Source: Marivita sp. S6314
GTDB taxonomy: Bacteria; Pseudomonadota; Alphaproteobacteria; Rhodobacterales; Rhodobacteraceae
NCBI RefSeq assembly: GCF_023015985.1
Contig: NZ_JALKAO010000001.1
Span: 806,001-870,000, forward strand
Direction: 5' to 3'
DNA length: 64,000 nt
Below are positions 52,517 to 61,777 of this stretch, in pieces. The notes beneath the pieces were generated by a model that searched no databases, was not told where the DNA came from, and saw nothing but the letters and a program-made list of their open reading frames with translations. The position numbers were made by a program, and so were the translations under genes. Position 1 is the stretch's first letter; the number at the start of each line of letters is the position of its first letter.

Positions 52517-54970
52517 CTATCGCCCGAAGATCAGCGAATTCGGGCTGCGCTCGATGGCGCGCGCCAGTTCTGAAATCGACTTCGCCGCGTTCTGCACTTC
52601 GCGCAGCGCCGACAAGGTCTGCGTGTTGAAATCCGACCGCGCCCCATAGGACGCAACCACCGCTTCGGTCTCGGCCACCAGCCGCTCCAGACGCGCGGTC
52701 AATTGCGGCAGGTCTTCCACCGATGCAGCGACCGATCCGGCGGCATCCGACGCCGATTGCAGCGTCGCGTTCAGGTTCTCAACCACCCCGCCCTCGCGCA
52801 GTTCCGCCAGCGCCAGACGCATCTCGTTCAGCGCATCATTGATCGTGCCCGGCATCTCCATCGCGTCGGGGCTGCCGACCAGCGCATCCACCCGCGTCAG
52901 CGTGCCCGTCGCACTGTCGACCAGCGCCTGCAACTCCAGCTCATTGGCGGTCTTGGCCACCGCTTCAAGCTCGGTCAGCAGCGCCGGGATATCGGTCTCG
53001 GTGATGGCGCGCAAATTCTGCGTCAAAAGCGGCGCGTCCTGCGACGCAACCGAGATATCCGCCATCGCCCGATCCAGATTGCGCAGCGCACTTCCCAGCG
53101 CAGGCACAGCACCCTCTTCCTCGACATCCGCAATCACCTGCCGCACGTCCGTGATCGCCGCTGTCACCGCTGCAGGAATGGCCTGCACCGCTTCGTCGAC
53201 AATCAGCGCTTCAATGGCGTTCAGTGTCTTCGTTGCGCTGGCAACCAGCTCATCCAGCTTCAACTCCTGCGTCGCCGCCGCCACGCCTTCGATTTCCGCC
53301 AGCACGGCGGGGATATCTTCCTCGGTCAGCTTGGTCAGGTTCCGCGCCAAGGCAGGCGCGCTTTTGGACGCCTCGTTGATGCCGACCATGGCTTCATCCA
53401 AATTGGCCAACGCGCTGTTCAGCGCGTCCACCGCGCCACCGGTCCGCACATCCGCCACCATCTGGCGCAGGTCGTTCACCGCGTCCTCGATCTGCGCCGG
53501 AATCGCCTGGATCGCCTCGCTGCCAACCAAGGCCCGCGTGTCATCCAAAAGCGCAATCGCCGACCCCGGCACACGCTGCAGATCATCGTTGCGCGCCAGC
53601 GTCTCGATCGCGTTCATCAGACTGATCGCCTGCTCCATCACTTCCTCGATCGGCAACGCGTTGATCCGCTCCAGAACTCCTTCGGCGGTTGCGGTGAAAT
53701 CCGACAGGTTCGACTCGATGCTCGGCAATCGCGGCGCTTCGCCCTCGATCTCCAGCAGGTTGGTCGTGGACGCATCATCCAGCACCACAAGCTCGACCCG
53801 CAGGTCACTGCTCAGCAGGCTTTCCGTCGCCAGCCGCGCGCGCATGCCCGTCGCCACCGCGAACCGGAAAAACTCGACCGTCTCCGCCGGTGTCGTCTCG
53901 GGCGGCAGGCCCATGCGCAGCGGATCAATCGACACGTTCACCAGCAAGGACAATTCCGGCCCGAACGGCGTCTCCACGATGCGCGACCGCAGTTCGGTCA
54001 CCACCCCGACATCCAGACCCTGGTAGGTCACGTCGTCGCCCGCCTCCAACCCGTCGACGGACTCGTCGAACAGGATGGAAAACGGCACCCCTTGCGCTGG
54101 CCCGCGCACCAACCGGTTGCGCCGCGCCTCTTCTTCATCCTCGAACAGCGTGAACACGTAGCCCGGCCCGATCGGTTCCCCATTGTCGTACAGGTTGTCA
54201 AACTCGATCCCCCCCGACAGCAGCGACGAGATGGAATCGAAATCAACCGAGAACCCCGACGCCCCGAACGACACCTCGAACCCCGACGTGTCCCAGAACC
54301 GCGTCGCCTGGCTCAACCGCACATCATGCGGCGCGTCGATAAAGGCATCGACCAAAACGTTGCGCCCATCGGTCGACAATCGCGGCGTCTCAAGCCGACC
54401 CACTTGCACCCCGCGATACAGAACCGGCGATCCGGACGAAATCGTGGTGCCATCATCCGTCGTCAGCGTGATCCGCCGCCCCGGACGTCCCGGCTGCGTC
54501 AGCGGGGGTGTATCCGACCCGACGAAATCGCGCAGCGGCTCACCCGGCACGTTGTCCCACGCGCCTTCGATAAAGACACCCGACAACACCGTCGACAACC
54601 CGGAAATCCCGCTGGCCGACACCTCGGCCCGCACCACCCAGAAGGTGGCATCGGCATCCATGAACGGCACGACTTCGTTGTCGACCCGCGCGGTCACGAT
54701 CACCCGTCCCAGATCTTCGGTAAAGCTCAGCGATTCGACCTGCCCCACAACCACATCGCGGTAGCGGATAGTGGTCTCACCGGCGACAACACCGGACGCA
54801 TTGCCAAACGAGATCTGGATCAGTGTCCCGCGATTGGCAAAATTCTGCCATGCAATCCCCAGCGACACCGCCAGGGCCAGCAACGGCACCAGCCAGACAA
54901 CGGACAGGTTGCGCCAAAAGGATTTCCTTGGCGGCGTGACCTTCATTTCGGCTGCAGTTGGCTCGCTCAC
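52517..54970 (-). CDS. pqiB: PqiB-like MCE protein with extended repeat C-terminus
   Basis: An 817-residue intermembrane lipid-transport protein, against about 546 in E. coli PqiB. One N-terminal helix (SVVWLVPLLALAVSLGIAW), three MCE domains at about 48-145, 165-260 and 295-400 (each with a VxYRGVxVG-like strand: IRYRDVVVGQV, VLYRGVQVGRL, VTYQGLDVGVV), then a long helical C-terminal region built of three 108-residue repeats. PqiB hexamers form a needle spanning the periplasm. The GTG at 54970 has AAGGA and overlaps the pqiA stop; an ATG 24 bases later lacks a ribosome site. Confidence 0.88.
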   Translation of the reverse strand: MSEPTAAEMKVTPPRKSFWRNLSVVWLVPLLALAVSLGIAWQNFANRGTLIQISFGNASGVVAGETTIRYRDVVVGQVESLSFTEDLGRVIVTARVDNEVVPFMDADATFWVVRAEVSASGISGLSTVLSGVFIEGAWDNVPGEPLRDFVGSDTPPLTQPGRPGRRITLTTDDGTTISSGSPVLYRGVQVGRLETPRLSTDGRNVLVDAFIDAPHDVRLSQATRFWDTSGFEVSFGASGFSVDFDSISSLLSGGIEFDNLYDNGEPIGPGYVFTLFEDEEEARRNRLVRGPAQGVPFSILFDESVDGLEAGDDVTYQGLDVGVVTELRSRIVETPFGPELSLLVNVSIDPLRMGLPPETTPAETVEFFRFAVATGMRARLATESLLSSDLRVELVVLDDASTTNLLEIEGEAPRLPSIESNLSDFTATAEGVLERINALPIEEVMEQAISLMNAIETLARNDDLQRVPGSAIALLDDTRALVGSEAIQAIPAQIEDAVNDLRQMVADVRTGGAVDALNSALANLDEAMVGINEASKSAPALARNLTKLTEEDIPAVLAEIEGVAAATQELKLDELVASATKTLNAIEALIVDEAVQAIPAAVTAAITDVRQVIADVEEEGAVPALGSALRNLDRAMADISVASQDAPLLTQNLRAITETDIPALLTELEAVAKTANELELQALVDSATGTLTRVDALVGSPDAMEMPGTINDALNEMRLALAELREGGVVENLNATLQSASDAAGSVAASVEDLPQLTARLERLVAETEAVVASYGARSDFNTQTLSALREVQNAAKSISELARAIERSPNSLIFGR
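52640..53509 (-). repeat. three tandem 108-residue coding repeats in pqiB
   Basis: Repeat anchors QAIPAQIEDAVNDLRQMVAD (residue 488), QAIPAAVTAAITDVRQVIAD (596) and MEMPGTINDALNEMRLALAE (704) are exactly 108 residues apart; between the first two, RTGGAVDALNSALANLD matches EEEGAVPALGSALRNLD and TEEDIPAVLAEIEGVA matches TETDIPALLTELEAVA. The third copy is more divergent and shorter. Confidence 0.85.
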
Positions 54971-55599
54971 GCGGGTTTTCCTTCGTGGCTGTCCCAGATC
55001 AATCTTGGATCGAAGCTATTGGCGGAAATCATGGTGAATGCAACCGAAAGCGCAAAGCTCACCGCGGCAATGCCCGGATTGATGCTGGCGACGAAATCAA
55101 GCTGCACCAAGGCCGACAGGATCGCCACCACGAACACGTCGATCATCGACCAGCGGCCAATGAATTCGACCACCTCGTAAAGATGGAAATGCGTCGTCGT
55201 TCCCGGCAGACCGCGCTGCACCCGAACCGCCAGATAGGCAATCGAAATGAACTTGCTGATCGGGATCACCACCGACGCCACAAAGACAATCAGCGCCACC
55301 CCGTAAGAGCCGTGCTCCATCAGCTCGATCACGCCGCCGACGATGGTGCTTTCCTGCGTGTTGCCAAAGGTCGATGTGCGCAGCATCGGGTACACATTCG
55401 CCGGGATGTAGACGACCATTCCGGCAAACAGCCACGCCCAGACTTTCTGCAAACTCGCCGTGTCGCGGCTTTGCAGCGCAAGGCCGCAAAACGAACAGGT
55501 CTGAGTGCCGCGCGGATGCACCCGCCCGCATTCGGCGCAGCCCACCAGGCCTGCGTCGCGCGCGGTCAGGACGGGCTGCGTGCGTTCAGCGTTTGCCAT
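54967..55599 (-). CDS. pqiA: PqiA-like membrane protein, second half-unit
   Basis: A 210-residue protein with an N-terminal zinc ribbon (CAECGRVHPRGTQTCSFCG, four Cys) and four predicted helices including YIPANVYPMLRTSTFG, a PqiA family block. E. coli PqiA (about 417 residues) has two such ribbon-plus-membrane units in one chain; here they are separate genes. The ATG at 55599 overlaps the end of the first pqiA gene by 34 bases, and the stop overlaps the pqiB start. Confidence 0.82.
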   Translation of the reverse strand: MANAERTQPVLTARDAGLVGCAECGRVHPRGTQTCSFCGLALQSRDTASLQKVWAWLFAGMVVYIPANVYPMLRTSTFGNTQESTIVGGVIELMEHGSYGVALIVFVASVVIPISKFISIAYLAVRVQRGLPGTTTHFHLYEVVEFIGRWSMIDVFVVAILSALVQLDFVASINPGIAAVSFALSVAFTMISANSFDPRLIWDSHEGKPA

Positions 55600-56189
55600 A
55601 CAGTCACCCGACACATGAAACTATCTTTCAGAACGGTGACAATCACCAATCCCACAAACGCCCAGAATGCCGGACCCAGCGTCACCTGCGCCAGCCCCGC
55701 CACCTTCACAAGCGCCACCGCCACACCGATGATAAAGATCTCGGCCATCGCCCAGGGCCGGATTTTCTCGGCCAGCAAAAACACCGCCCGCGCATTCCGC
55801 GCCGGGGCCCAGCCCAGCGCCATCGGCGCAAACACATAGACCAGCGCCATCAGCCGCGTCACCGGCAACACCACGATCAGCGCCGCCACCGCAAAGGACA
55901 GCGGCAGCATCAACCCCTGCGAAAACGACAGCACCGCATCAAAGACCGAGCTTTTGTGCTCCAGCCCATGCGTATGCAGTTCAAGAAACGGAAAAAACAC
56001 CGCCCCCACCATCAGGATCAGCGCCGTCAGCGCCAGCATCACGATCTGCGTCATCGCCCCCTGTCGCGGCGCCACCAGCACCGTGCCACAGCGCACACAC
56101 CGCGCCTGTCCCCCGATCTCAACCTTCGGAATGCGGTGCAGCGCATCGCATTTCGGGCAGGCAATCAGATCAGCAAGCGACTCAGTCAT
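55566..56189 (-). CDS. pqiA: PqiA-like membrane protein, first half-unit
   Basis: A 207-residue protein with a zinc ribbon (LIACPKCDALHRIP and RCVRCG) and four predicted helices (AMTQIVMLALTALILMVGAVF, LSFAVAALIVVLPV and others); FPFLELHTHGLEHKSS is a PqiA block. First gene of the pqi operon. The ATG at 56189 gives the ribbon near the N-terminus; the ribosome site is weak. Divergent from the MFS gene across 152 bases. Confidence 0.8.
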   Translation of the reverse strand: MTESLADLIACPKCDALHRIPKVEIGGQARCVRCGTVLVAPRQGAMTQIVMLALTALILMVGAVFFPFLELHTHGLEHKSSVFDAVLSFSQGLMLPLSFAVAALIVVLPVTRLMALVYVFAPMALGWAPARNARAVFLLAEKIRPWAMAEIFIIGVAVALVKVAGLAQVTLGPAFWAFVGLVIVTVLKDSFMCRVTVWQTLNARSPS

Positions 56190-56275
56190 GCCGCCAAGAT
56201 AGGGGATGCCGTACCCGAGAAACAGGTGAATACGCAGCCGGGCAAAACACGCTGCGCAAGTTGGAAAAAGAACGC

Positions 56276-56306
56276 TTGATCTCAACCTAACTTGAGCCTC
56301 TAGCGT
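56276..56306 (+). promoter_or_regulatory. SoxR-box-like promoter of the MFS gene
   Basis: TTGATC (56276-56281) and TAGCGT (56301-56306) are 19 bp apart, the long spacer typical of MerR/SoxR-activated promoters. The spacer holds the dyad CTCAA-N6-TTGAG at 56281-56296, matching 14 of 18 positions of the SoxR consensus CCTCAAGTTAACTTGAGG. No soxR gene is in the window. Site seen, protein inferred. Confidence 0.5.
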
Positions 56307-56341
56307 GCGAAGTCTACACCACCCTCATGTCGCAAGGCCCT

Positions 56342-57601
56342 ATGATCCCGCGTTCCCAACTTCCCCGTTTCATCATCGCCAGTGGCGTCACCAATCTTGC
56401 CGATGGGATCGCCGTCGTCGTCTGGGCGTGGATGGCCACGCTGCTGACCCGCGATCCGTTGCTCGTGGCGCTCATGCCGGTAGCGCTGCGACTGCCGTGG
56501 TTTCTCTTTGCGCTGCCCGCCGGGATCATCACCGACCGCGTGGACCGCAAGCGGCTGATCCTGTCGATGGACATCCTGCGCGCCATCGCCTTCGGCATGG
56601 CCGCCCTCAGCGTTCTGCTCTCCCTGCCCCTCGCGCCCCCGGTCGAGAACGGCACGGCAATGCCCGGCCTCTTCGCTGCGCTGATGTCCTGCGCGCTGAT
56701 CGTCGGCACCGCCGAAGTGTTCCGCGACAACGCCGCGCAAACCATGCTGCCCGCCCTCGTGCCTCACGACCAGCTTGAAAAAGCCAATGGCCGTCTGTGG
56801 AGCGTCGAACTTGTCGGCAACACCCTGCTCGGCCCCGCCATCGGCGCTTTCCTGATCGCCGCGCTGGTCTGGCTGCCCTTTGCCACTAATGCCGTGGCGT
56901 TTGCGCTTGCGGCGTTTCTCATCCTTGGCATGAAAGGCACCTTCGCCCCGGAAAAACGCGCAACGCGGGATTGGCGGGCGGAACTTGGCGAAGGGCTCGG
57001 CTACCTGCGCGACGCGCCACTGCTGCGCCTGCTGGCGGTGATCACCGGGCTTTGGAACCTGTTTGACCAGATGGTTGTCATCGCGCTGGTGCTTTACGTC
57101 CAAGAGGTGCTTGGCCTCGGCGCACAAGCCTACGGCCTGATGCTCGCCGCGGCCGCGTTCGGCGGTATCGCCGGCGGCTTTTGCGCCGACAGCATCGTCC
57201 GCCGCCTCGGGCCGGGCCGCGCGGCACAATGGGCGCAGCTGTTCTCCGCCGTAACCTTTATCGCCATTCCCTTTGCACCCAACGCCATTGCATTGGCAGT
57301 GATCCTTGCGTCGTTCGAATTTGTCGGCCTTGTCTGGAACACCGTGTCCGTGTCCTACCGCCAGCGCACAATTCCAAACGCGCTGCTGGGTCGGGTCAAC
57401 AGCGTCTACCGGCTTCTGGCCTGGGGCATGATGCCTATCGGCCTGCTGATGTCCGGGGCGCTGGTCAGTGGCGCGGACCCCTTCCTCCCCCGTGACACAG
57501 CGCTCACCCTGCCCTTCATCGTCGCCGCCATCGGCGTCACCCTGCTCAGCCTGCTGACATGGCGCGCGCTCGGACGGGGATTCTCCGGGTCTGGCGAATA
57601 G
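56342..57601 (+). CDS. MFS transporter (EntS-like exporter group)
   Basis: A 419-residue major facilitator with twelve predicted helices. TDRVDRKRLILSMDILRAIAFG is the A-like loop between TM2 and TM3 (D-R-x-x-R-K-R); VFRDNAAQTMLPALVPHDQLEKANG and NTVSVSYRQRTIPNALLGRVNSVYR are blocks of the MFS_3/enterobactin-exporter-like group, which exports siderophores or drugs. The ATG at 56342 has AAGG five bases upstream; an ATG at 56327 is possible but has no ribosome site. Divergent from pqiA with a SoxR-like promoter between. Confidence 0.85.
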   Translation: MIPRSQLPRFIIASGVTNLADGIAVVVWAWMATLLTRDPLLVALMPVALRLPWFLFALPAGIITDRVDRKRLILSMDILRAIAFGMAALSVLLSLPLAPPVENGTAMPGLFAALMSCALIVGTAEVFRDNAAQTMLPALVPHDQLEKANGRLWSVELVGNTLLGPAIGAFLIAALVWLPFATNAVAFALAAFLILGMKGTFAPEKRATRDWRAELGEGLGYLRDAPLLRLLAVITGLWNLFDQMVVIALVLYVQEVLGLGAQAYGLMLAAAAFGGIAGGFCADSIVRRLGPGRAAQWAQLFSAVTFIAIPFAPNAIALAVILASFEFVGLVWNTVSVSYRQRTIPNALLGRVNSVYRLLAWGMMPIGLLMSGALVSGADPFLPRDTALTLPFIVAAIGVTLLSLLTWRALGRGFSGSGE

Positions 57602-57620
57602 AGCCCTTTAAACGGCATCA

Positions 57621-57670
57621 TTCGTTAAAGTGAACGAACCTCAATTTCCATTCACTGCAGATGAACGAAC
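57621..57670. repeat. TGAACGAAC direct repeats in a convergent gap
   Basis: TGAACGAAC occurs at 57631-57639 and 57662-57670, 31 bases apart, with TTCGTT (57621-57626) forming an inverted pair with the first copy. A second set, CCGTAC, recurs at 57696, 57709 and 57718. The 124-base gap between the MFS stop and the betA stop contains no gene that I can see. Possibly a terminator hairpin plus chance repeats. Confidence 0.3.
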
Positions 57671-57725
57671 AGAGTAATTCGATTCGCAAATCACACCGTA
57701 CAGTTCAACCGTACGATCCGTACAG

Positions 57726-59384
57726 CTACCGCTGTTTCGTCTGCCATTCAGGGTGAATCCACGGCTCAAGGTTACCCGTGGGTAACCCCGGTTTGCCCAG
57801 AATGTGGTCCGACGCTTTTTCCCCCACAAGGATCGACGGCGCGTTCAGGTTGCCATTGGTGATGCGCGGAAAGATCGAACTGTCCGCCAGCCGCAACCCA
57901 TCGACCCCGATCACCCGCGTTTCGGGATCGACCACCGCCATCGGGTCGTCCCGCGACCCCATCTTGGCGGTCCCGCAGGGATGATAGGCGCTTTCGGCAT
58001 GATCACGGATAAAATCATCCAGCGCGTCATCGCTCACCGCGTCGTCACCGGGCTGAATCTCGTGTTTGTAATAAGGCTTGAACGCGTCCTGCGCGTAGAT
58101 TTCCCGAACCAAACGAATGCCTTGACGGAAATCGACCCAGTCGGACTCGTGGCTCATATAGTTAAAGAAAATCCGGGGATCGTCCTTCGGATCCGCCGAC
58201 CGCAAGGTGATCTCGCCCCGCGACGCAGACCGCATCGGACCAATATGCGCCTGAAATCCATGCCCCTCCGCCGCCGCCTGCCCGTCATAGCGGACCGCGA
58301 TGGGAAGGAAATGGATCTGCAAATCCGGATACTCGACCCCGGCCCGCGACCGCAAAAACCCTGCACTTTCAAACTGGTTTGACGCGCCCGGCCCGGTTTT
58401 GGTCAGCAACCACCGCGCCCCGACATAGGCCTTGCCCAACAGGTTCCAGTACTTGAACAGGCTCACCGGCTGACTGGCCGCCGCCTGAACATACACCTCA
58501 AGGTGATCCTGCAGGTTCTGCCCCACCCCGGCCCGATCCGAGACCACGTCAATTCCGTGGCTTTTCAGATGCTTGGCAGGCCCGATCCCCGACAACATCA
58601 GCAGCTTCGGTGAGTTGATGGACGACGCCGCAAGGATAACCTCGGCACGCGCTTCGATCACCTCAACCGCCCCGTTGCGGTCAATTTCAACCCCCGTCGC
58701 GCGGCCGTCCTTGATCGCAACCTTGCGCGCAAACCCCCGCACCAGCGTGCAATTTTCGCGCTGCAAAGCCGGACGCAGATAGGCTTTCGCCGCCGACCAG
58801 CGCTCGCCGTTCCAGACCGTCATGTCAAACGGGCCAACGCCCTCTTGCCTGTGTCCATTGTAATCACCGGTCACACCATATCCGGCCTGCGCGCCAGCCT
58901 GAACAAAGGCTTGCGTCAGCGGATTGTCCCGCGCCCCGCGCGTGACATGCAGCGGACCACCCGTTCCCCGCCAGGACGGATCGCCGCCGTGGCCGCCATC
59001 ATGCCAATCCTCAAGCCGTTGGAAATACGGCAAAACATCCGCATATCCCCACCCGGTTGCGCCTTGGTCGCGCCAGTGGTCGTAATCCTTCGCATGCCCG
59101 CGCACATAGATCATTCCGTTGATGGACGACGACCCACCAATCACCTTGCCGCGCGGACAGGCCAGCCGACGGTTGTTCAGATGCGGTTCCGGTTCGGTCT
59201 GATAGCCCCAGTCATACCGGGTCATATTCATCGGAAAGCTAAGCGCGCCGGGCATCTGGATGAACGGCCCGGCATCGCTTCCACCATGCTCAATGACAAT
59301 CACGGACCGTCCCGCCTCGGACAGCCTGTAGGCCATGGCACAGCCCGCGGACCCCGCGCCGACGATGACATAATCTGCAATCAT
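57726..59384 (-). CDS. betA: choline dehydrogenase
   Basis: A 552-residue GMC-family FAD oxidoreductase oxidising choline to betaine aldehyde. FAD motif [22 protein letters not shown] signatures [20 protein letters not shown] and [16 protein letters not shown], catalytic His region [10 protein letters not shown], and [17 protein letters not shown] near the end. Membrane-associated in relatives. It follows the small membrane-protein gene by one base and is last in betI-betB-orf-betA. Confidence 0.92.
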   Translation of the reverse strand: MIADYVIVGAGSAGCAMAYRLSEAGRSVIVIEHGGSDAGPFIQMPGALSFPMNMTRYDWGYQTEPEPHLNNRRLACPRGKVIGGSSSINGMIYVRGHAKDYDHWRDQGATGWGYADVLPYFQRLEDWHDGGHGGDPSWRGTGGPLHVTRGARDNPLTQAFVQAGAQAGYGVTGDYNGHRQEGVGPFDMTVWNGERWSAAKAYLRPALQRENCTLVRGFARKVAIKDGRATGVEIDRNGAVEVIEARAEVILAASSINSPKLLMLSGIGPAKHLKSHGIDVVSDRAGVGQNLQDHLEVYVQAAASQPVSLFKYWNLLGKAYVGARWLLTKTGPGASNQFESAGFLRSRAGVEYPDLQIHFLPIAVRYDGQAAAEGHGFQAHIGPMRSASRGEITLRSADPKDDPRIFFNYMSHESDWVDFRQGIRLVREIYAQDAFKPYYKHEIQPGDDAVSDDALDDFIRDHAESAYHPCGTAKMGSRDDPMAVVDPETRVIGVDGLRLADSSIFPRITNGNLNAPSILVGEKASDHILGKPGLPTGNLEPWIHPEWQTKQR

Positions 59385-59385
59385 A

Positions 59386-59631
59386 TCAGGCGTTTAAGTA
59401 TCCGATGAGCAATGAAATAAAGGCCCCGACATGGACCACCATGATGGCCCGGTCCTTCCACATCACACCCACGGCGAACCACAGGAAAATGCCGATGAAA
59501 AACGCAAACACGTTCCACGGCACCACGTTCAAGCCGGTCAGGCCATAGCCCACCAGCTGGATCGCTGTGGCGACCCATTTCACGATGTCGACGGGTTTCA
59601 TACCCGCCTGTATGTCATCAGGATGTGTCAT
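59386..59631 (-). CDS. small membrane protein inside the bet operon
   Basis: An 81-residue protein with three hydrophobic segments: about 17-36 ([20 protein letters not shown]), 40-58 ([18 protein letters not shown]) and 64-80 ([16 protein letters not shown]). It starts inside the betB stop (TGATG) and ends one base before betA, so it is translated with both. I do not recognise its family. It may anchor BetA or pass electrons to the membrane; this is inference from position only. Confidence 0.75.
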   Translation of the reverse strand: MTHPDDIQAGMKPVDIVKWVATAIQLVGYGLTGLNVVPWNVFAFFIGIFLWFAVGVMWKDRAIMVVHVGAFISLLIGYLNA

Positions 59632-61088
59632 CAGAACGGAGCCTCCACATCGCCCATGCGCACATAGACGGATTTCAATTCACTGTAATTGTTGATGGCG
59701 TCTTTGGAGTTTTCACGCCCCACACCTGACAATTTCGTTCCGCCGAACGGCGCTTCGACCGGGGCGTCGTTGTAGGAGTTGATAAAGCACGACCCCGCCT
59801 CCAGCTTGGCGATCACCCGATGACCCCGTGACAGGTCAGAGGTGAACACACCGGCGGACAACCCGTATTCGGTTGCATTGGCGCGGATAATGGCTTCGTC
59901 TTCGGTCTCGAAATCAAGCACCGCCATCACCGGGCCAAAGATCTCTTCGCGGGCAATCGTCATGTCGTCGGTGACGTCGGCAAAGACCGTGGGCTGCAGG
60001 TAAAACCCTTCGCGATCAATACGCTCACCGCCCGTGACCAACCGCGCGCCTTCCGCTTTGCCCTTGTCGATATAGCCCAACACGATGTTCATCTGGCGCT
60101 CGCTGACCATCGGACCAAAGCTGGTGGCCTCATCCATCGGATCGCCGATCACCGCAGAGGCAAGACGCTCTTGCAGTCGAGAAAGAAAGGCTTCCTTAAT
60201 CCCTTTCTGCACAAATACCCGTGTCCCGTTCGAACACACCTGACCAGAGGAGTAGAAATTTCCCAGAATTGCCCCGCCAACCGCGTTCTCCAGATCCGCA
60301 TCATCGAAGATCAGCAACGGGGATTTGCCCCCCAACTCCATGGTGACATGCTTCATCTGCGCCGCCGCCGCAGCGTAAACCTTTTTGCCGGTCGGCACGG
60401 ACCCTGTCAGCGACACTTTCGCCACGCGCGGGTCGCACACCAAGGATGCACCCACGTCGCCCAAACCCTGCACAACGTTGTACAAACCGGCGGGCAAACC
60501 TGCCTCGTGCAGGATCTCGGCAACTTTCAACGCGCAGAGCGGCGTTGTTTCGGATGGTTTGAACACCATCGCGTTGCCACAGGCCAGCGCTGGCGCACCT
60601 TTCCAACAGGCGATCTGCGTCGGGTAGTTCCACGCGCCGATGCCCACACACACGCCCAGCGCCTCGCGGCGGGTGTAGACCCAGTCTTCACCCAACTGGA
60701 TGTGTTCACCTGTCAGGCTTCCGGCAAGCCCGCCGAAATATTCCAGGGCGTCGGCCCCGCTTGTCGCGTCAACGGCAATGGTTTCCTGATAGGGTTTGCC
60801 CGTGTCATAGGTTTCCAGCACCGACAGATCATGGTTGCGCGCGCGCATGATGTCCGCCGCCCGTCGCAGGATGCGACCCCTCTCAGTTCCACTCAGCGCG
60901 GCCCAGGCCTTTTGCGCCCGGTGCGCCGCTGCGACGGCCTGTTCCACAATTGCCGGGGTCGCTGCGTAAACCGTTGCGATCTGTTCACCGGTCGCGGGGT
61001 AGATCACGGGGATCGGGACACCAGCGGTGTCTTCGACATAAGCACCGTCAATAAAGTGACTGGCTGTCGGCTGGGTCGGGTAGGTCAT
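59631..61088 (-). CDS. betB: betaine aldehyde dehydrogenase
   Basis: A 485-residue aldehyde dehydrogenase: [32 protein letters not shown], general-base Glu in [12 protein letters not shown], nucleophile Cys285 in [14 protein letters not shown]. It oxidises betaine aldehyde to glycine betaine with NAD(P). Length and [10 protein letters not shown] fit BetB specifically. It overlaps betI by four bases upstream and the small membrane-protein gene by one downstream. Confidence 0.93.
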   Translation of the reverse strand: MTYPTQPTASHFIDGAYVEDTAGVPIPVIYPATGEQIATVYAATPAIVEQAVAAAHRAQKAWAALSGTERGRILRRAADIMRARNHDLSVLETYDTGKPYQETIAVDATSGADALEYFGGLAGSLTGEHIQLGEDWVYTRREALGVCVGIGAWNYPTQIACWKGAPALACGNAMVFKPSETTPLCALKVAEILHEAGLPAGLYNVVQGLGDVGASLVCDPRVAKVSLTGSVPTGKKVYAAAAAQMKHVTMELGGKSPLLIFDDADLENAVGGAILGNFYSSGQVCSNGTRVFVQKGIKEAFLSRLQERLASAVIGDPMDEATSFGPMVSERQMNIVLGYIDKGKAEGARLVTGGERIDREGFYLQPTVFADVTDDMTIAREEIFGPVMAVLDFETEDEAIIRANATEYGLSAGVFTSDLSRGHRVIAKLEAGSCFINSYNDAPVEAPFGGTKLSGVGRENSKDAINNYSELKSVYVRMGDVEAPF

Positions 61089-61681
61089 GTGGCGGTGTCC
61101 TTGCCAAAGGATTTCAATTCGTGGTCAAGCAGGGTCAGCACCTGCCGTGTCGGTTCGTCTCCAAGCGAGGCACCCCGCGTCAGCGCTTCGCGCAGGTACA
61201 GCCCGTCGATCAATCCGGCGATGCGGACAGCCGCTTCACCAGCCCGCGGACCGATCAGGGGCTTGAGGTTAAACACCAGATTCGAGTGCAGCCGACGCTG
61301 ATAAACCGACAAAAGACGCCGCGCCTGATCGTCAGATTGCGCCAGAACGTAGAAGTTGAGCCAGGCAGCGATCACGTCACTGCGGAAATTCGACCGGTTA
61401 AACCCCGCCCGGATGATCGCTTCGGTCCGCGCGCGCGGACCGCGCGCCATGGCCAATGCACCGCGCACCTCGGCCCCGTAAAGGCTGAGCGTATGGCGCA
61501 TGGCTGCAAGGAAAATCTGGTCCTTGCCCCCGAAATAGTGATGCGCCAGCGCTGATGACATTCCGGCACGGCGCGCGATCTGGGCGACCGTCACGTCGAG
61601 TGACCCCGCCTGCCCGATCTCGTCAATCGTCGCTTTCACCAACGCCGCGCGGCGTATAGGCTCCATCCCGAGTTTCGGCAC
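61085..61681 (-). CDS. betI: TetR-family repressor BetI
   Basis: A 198-residue choline-responsive repressor. The start is set at the GTG at 61681 because the next residues, [13 protein letters not shown], align with E. coli BetI MPKLGMQSIRR; the frame stays open to a TTG 19 codons upstream, but that would run into the operator. HTH in [27 protein letters not shown]; the C-terminal domain has WLNFYVLAQ and [11 protein letters not shown], family blocks. First gene of the bet operon. Confidence 0.88.
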   Translation of the reverse strand: MPKLGMEPIRRAALVKATIDEIGQAGSLDVTVAQIARRAGMSSALAHHYFGGKDQIFLAAMRHTLSLYGAEVRGALAMARGPRARTEAIIRAGFNRSNFRSDVIAAWLNFYVLAQSDDQARRLLSVYQRRLHSNLVFNLKPLIGPRAGEAAVRIAGLIDGLYLREALTRGASLGDEPTRQVLTLLDHELKSFGKDTAT

Positions 61682-61725
61682 GTTTGACCCCACTTGGTTG
61701 ACGGACGGAGCGTATGGCGTTTTTA

Positions 61726-61739
61726 ATTGACTCGTCAAT
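61726..61739. promoter_or_regulatory. candidate BetI operator between betI and choX
   Basis: ATTGAC-TC-GTCAAT, six of seven pairs complementary, of the ATTGA..TCAAT form described for BetI sites. It is 45 bases from the betI start and 39 from choX, in position to control both bet and cho transcription in response to choline. Confidence 0.6.
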
Positions 61740-61777
61740 CAACAAAAAGAACCATGTCTTCAGGGAGACTGCTCATC

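Noticed and set aside
52703-55180. Long open frame on the plus strand opposite pqiB
   Set aside because: It mirrors the pqiB reading frame in GC-rich DNA, is rich in Arg/His/Gln, contains no recognisable domain, and pqiB on the other strand is clearly real.
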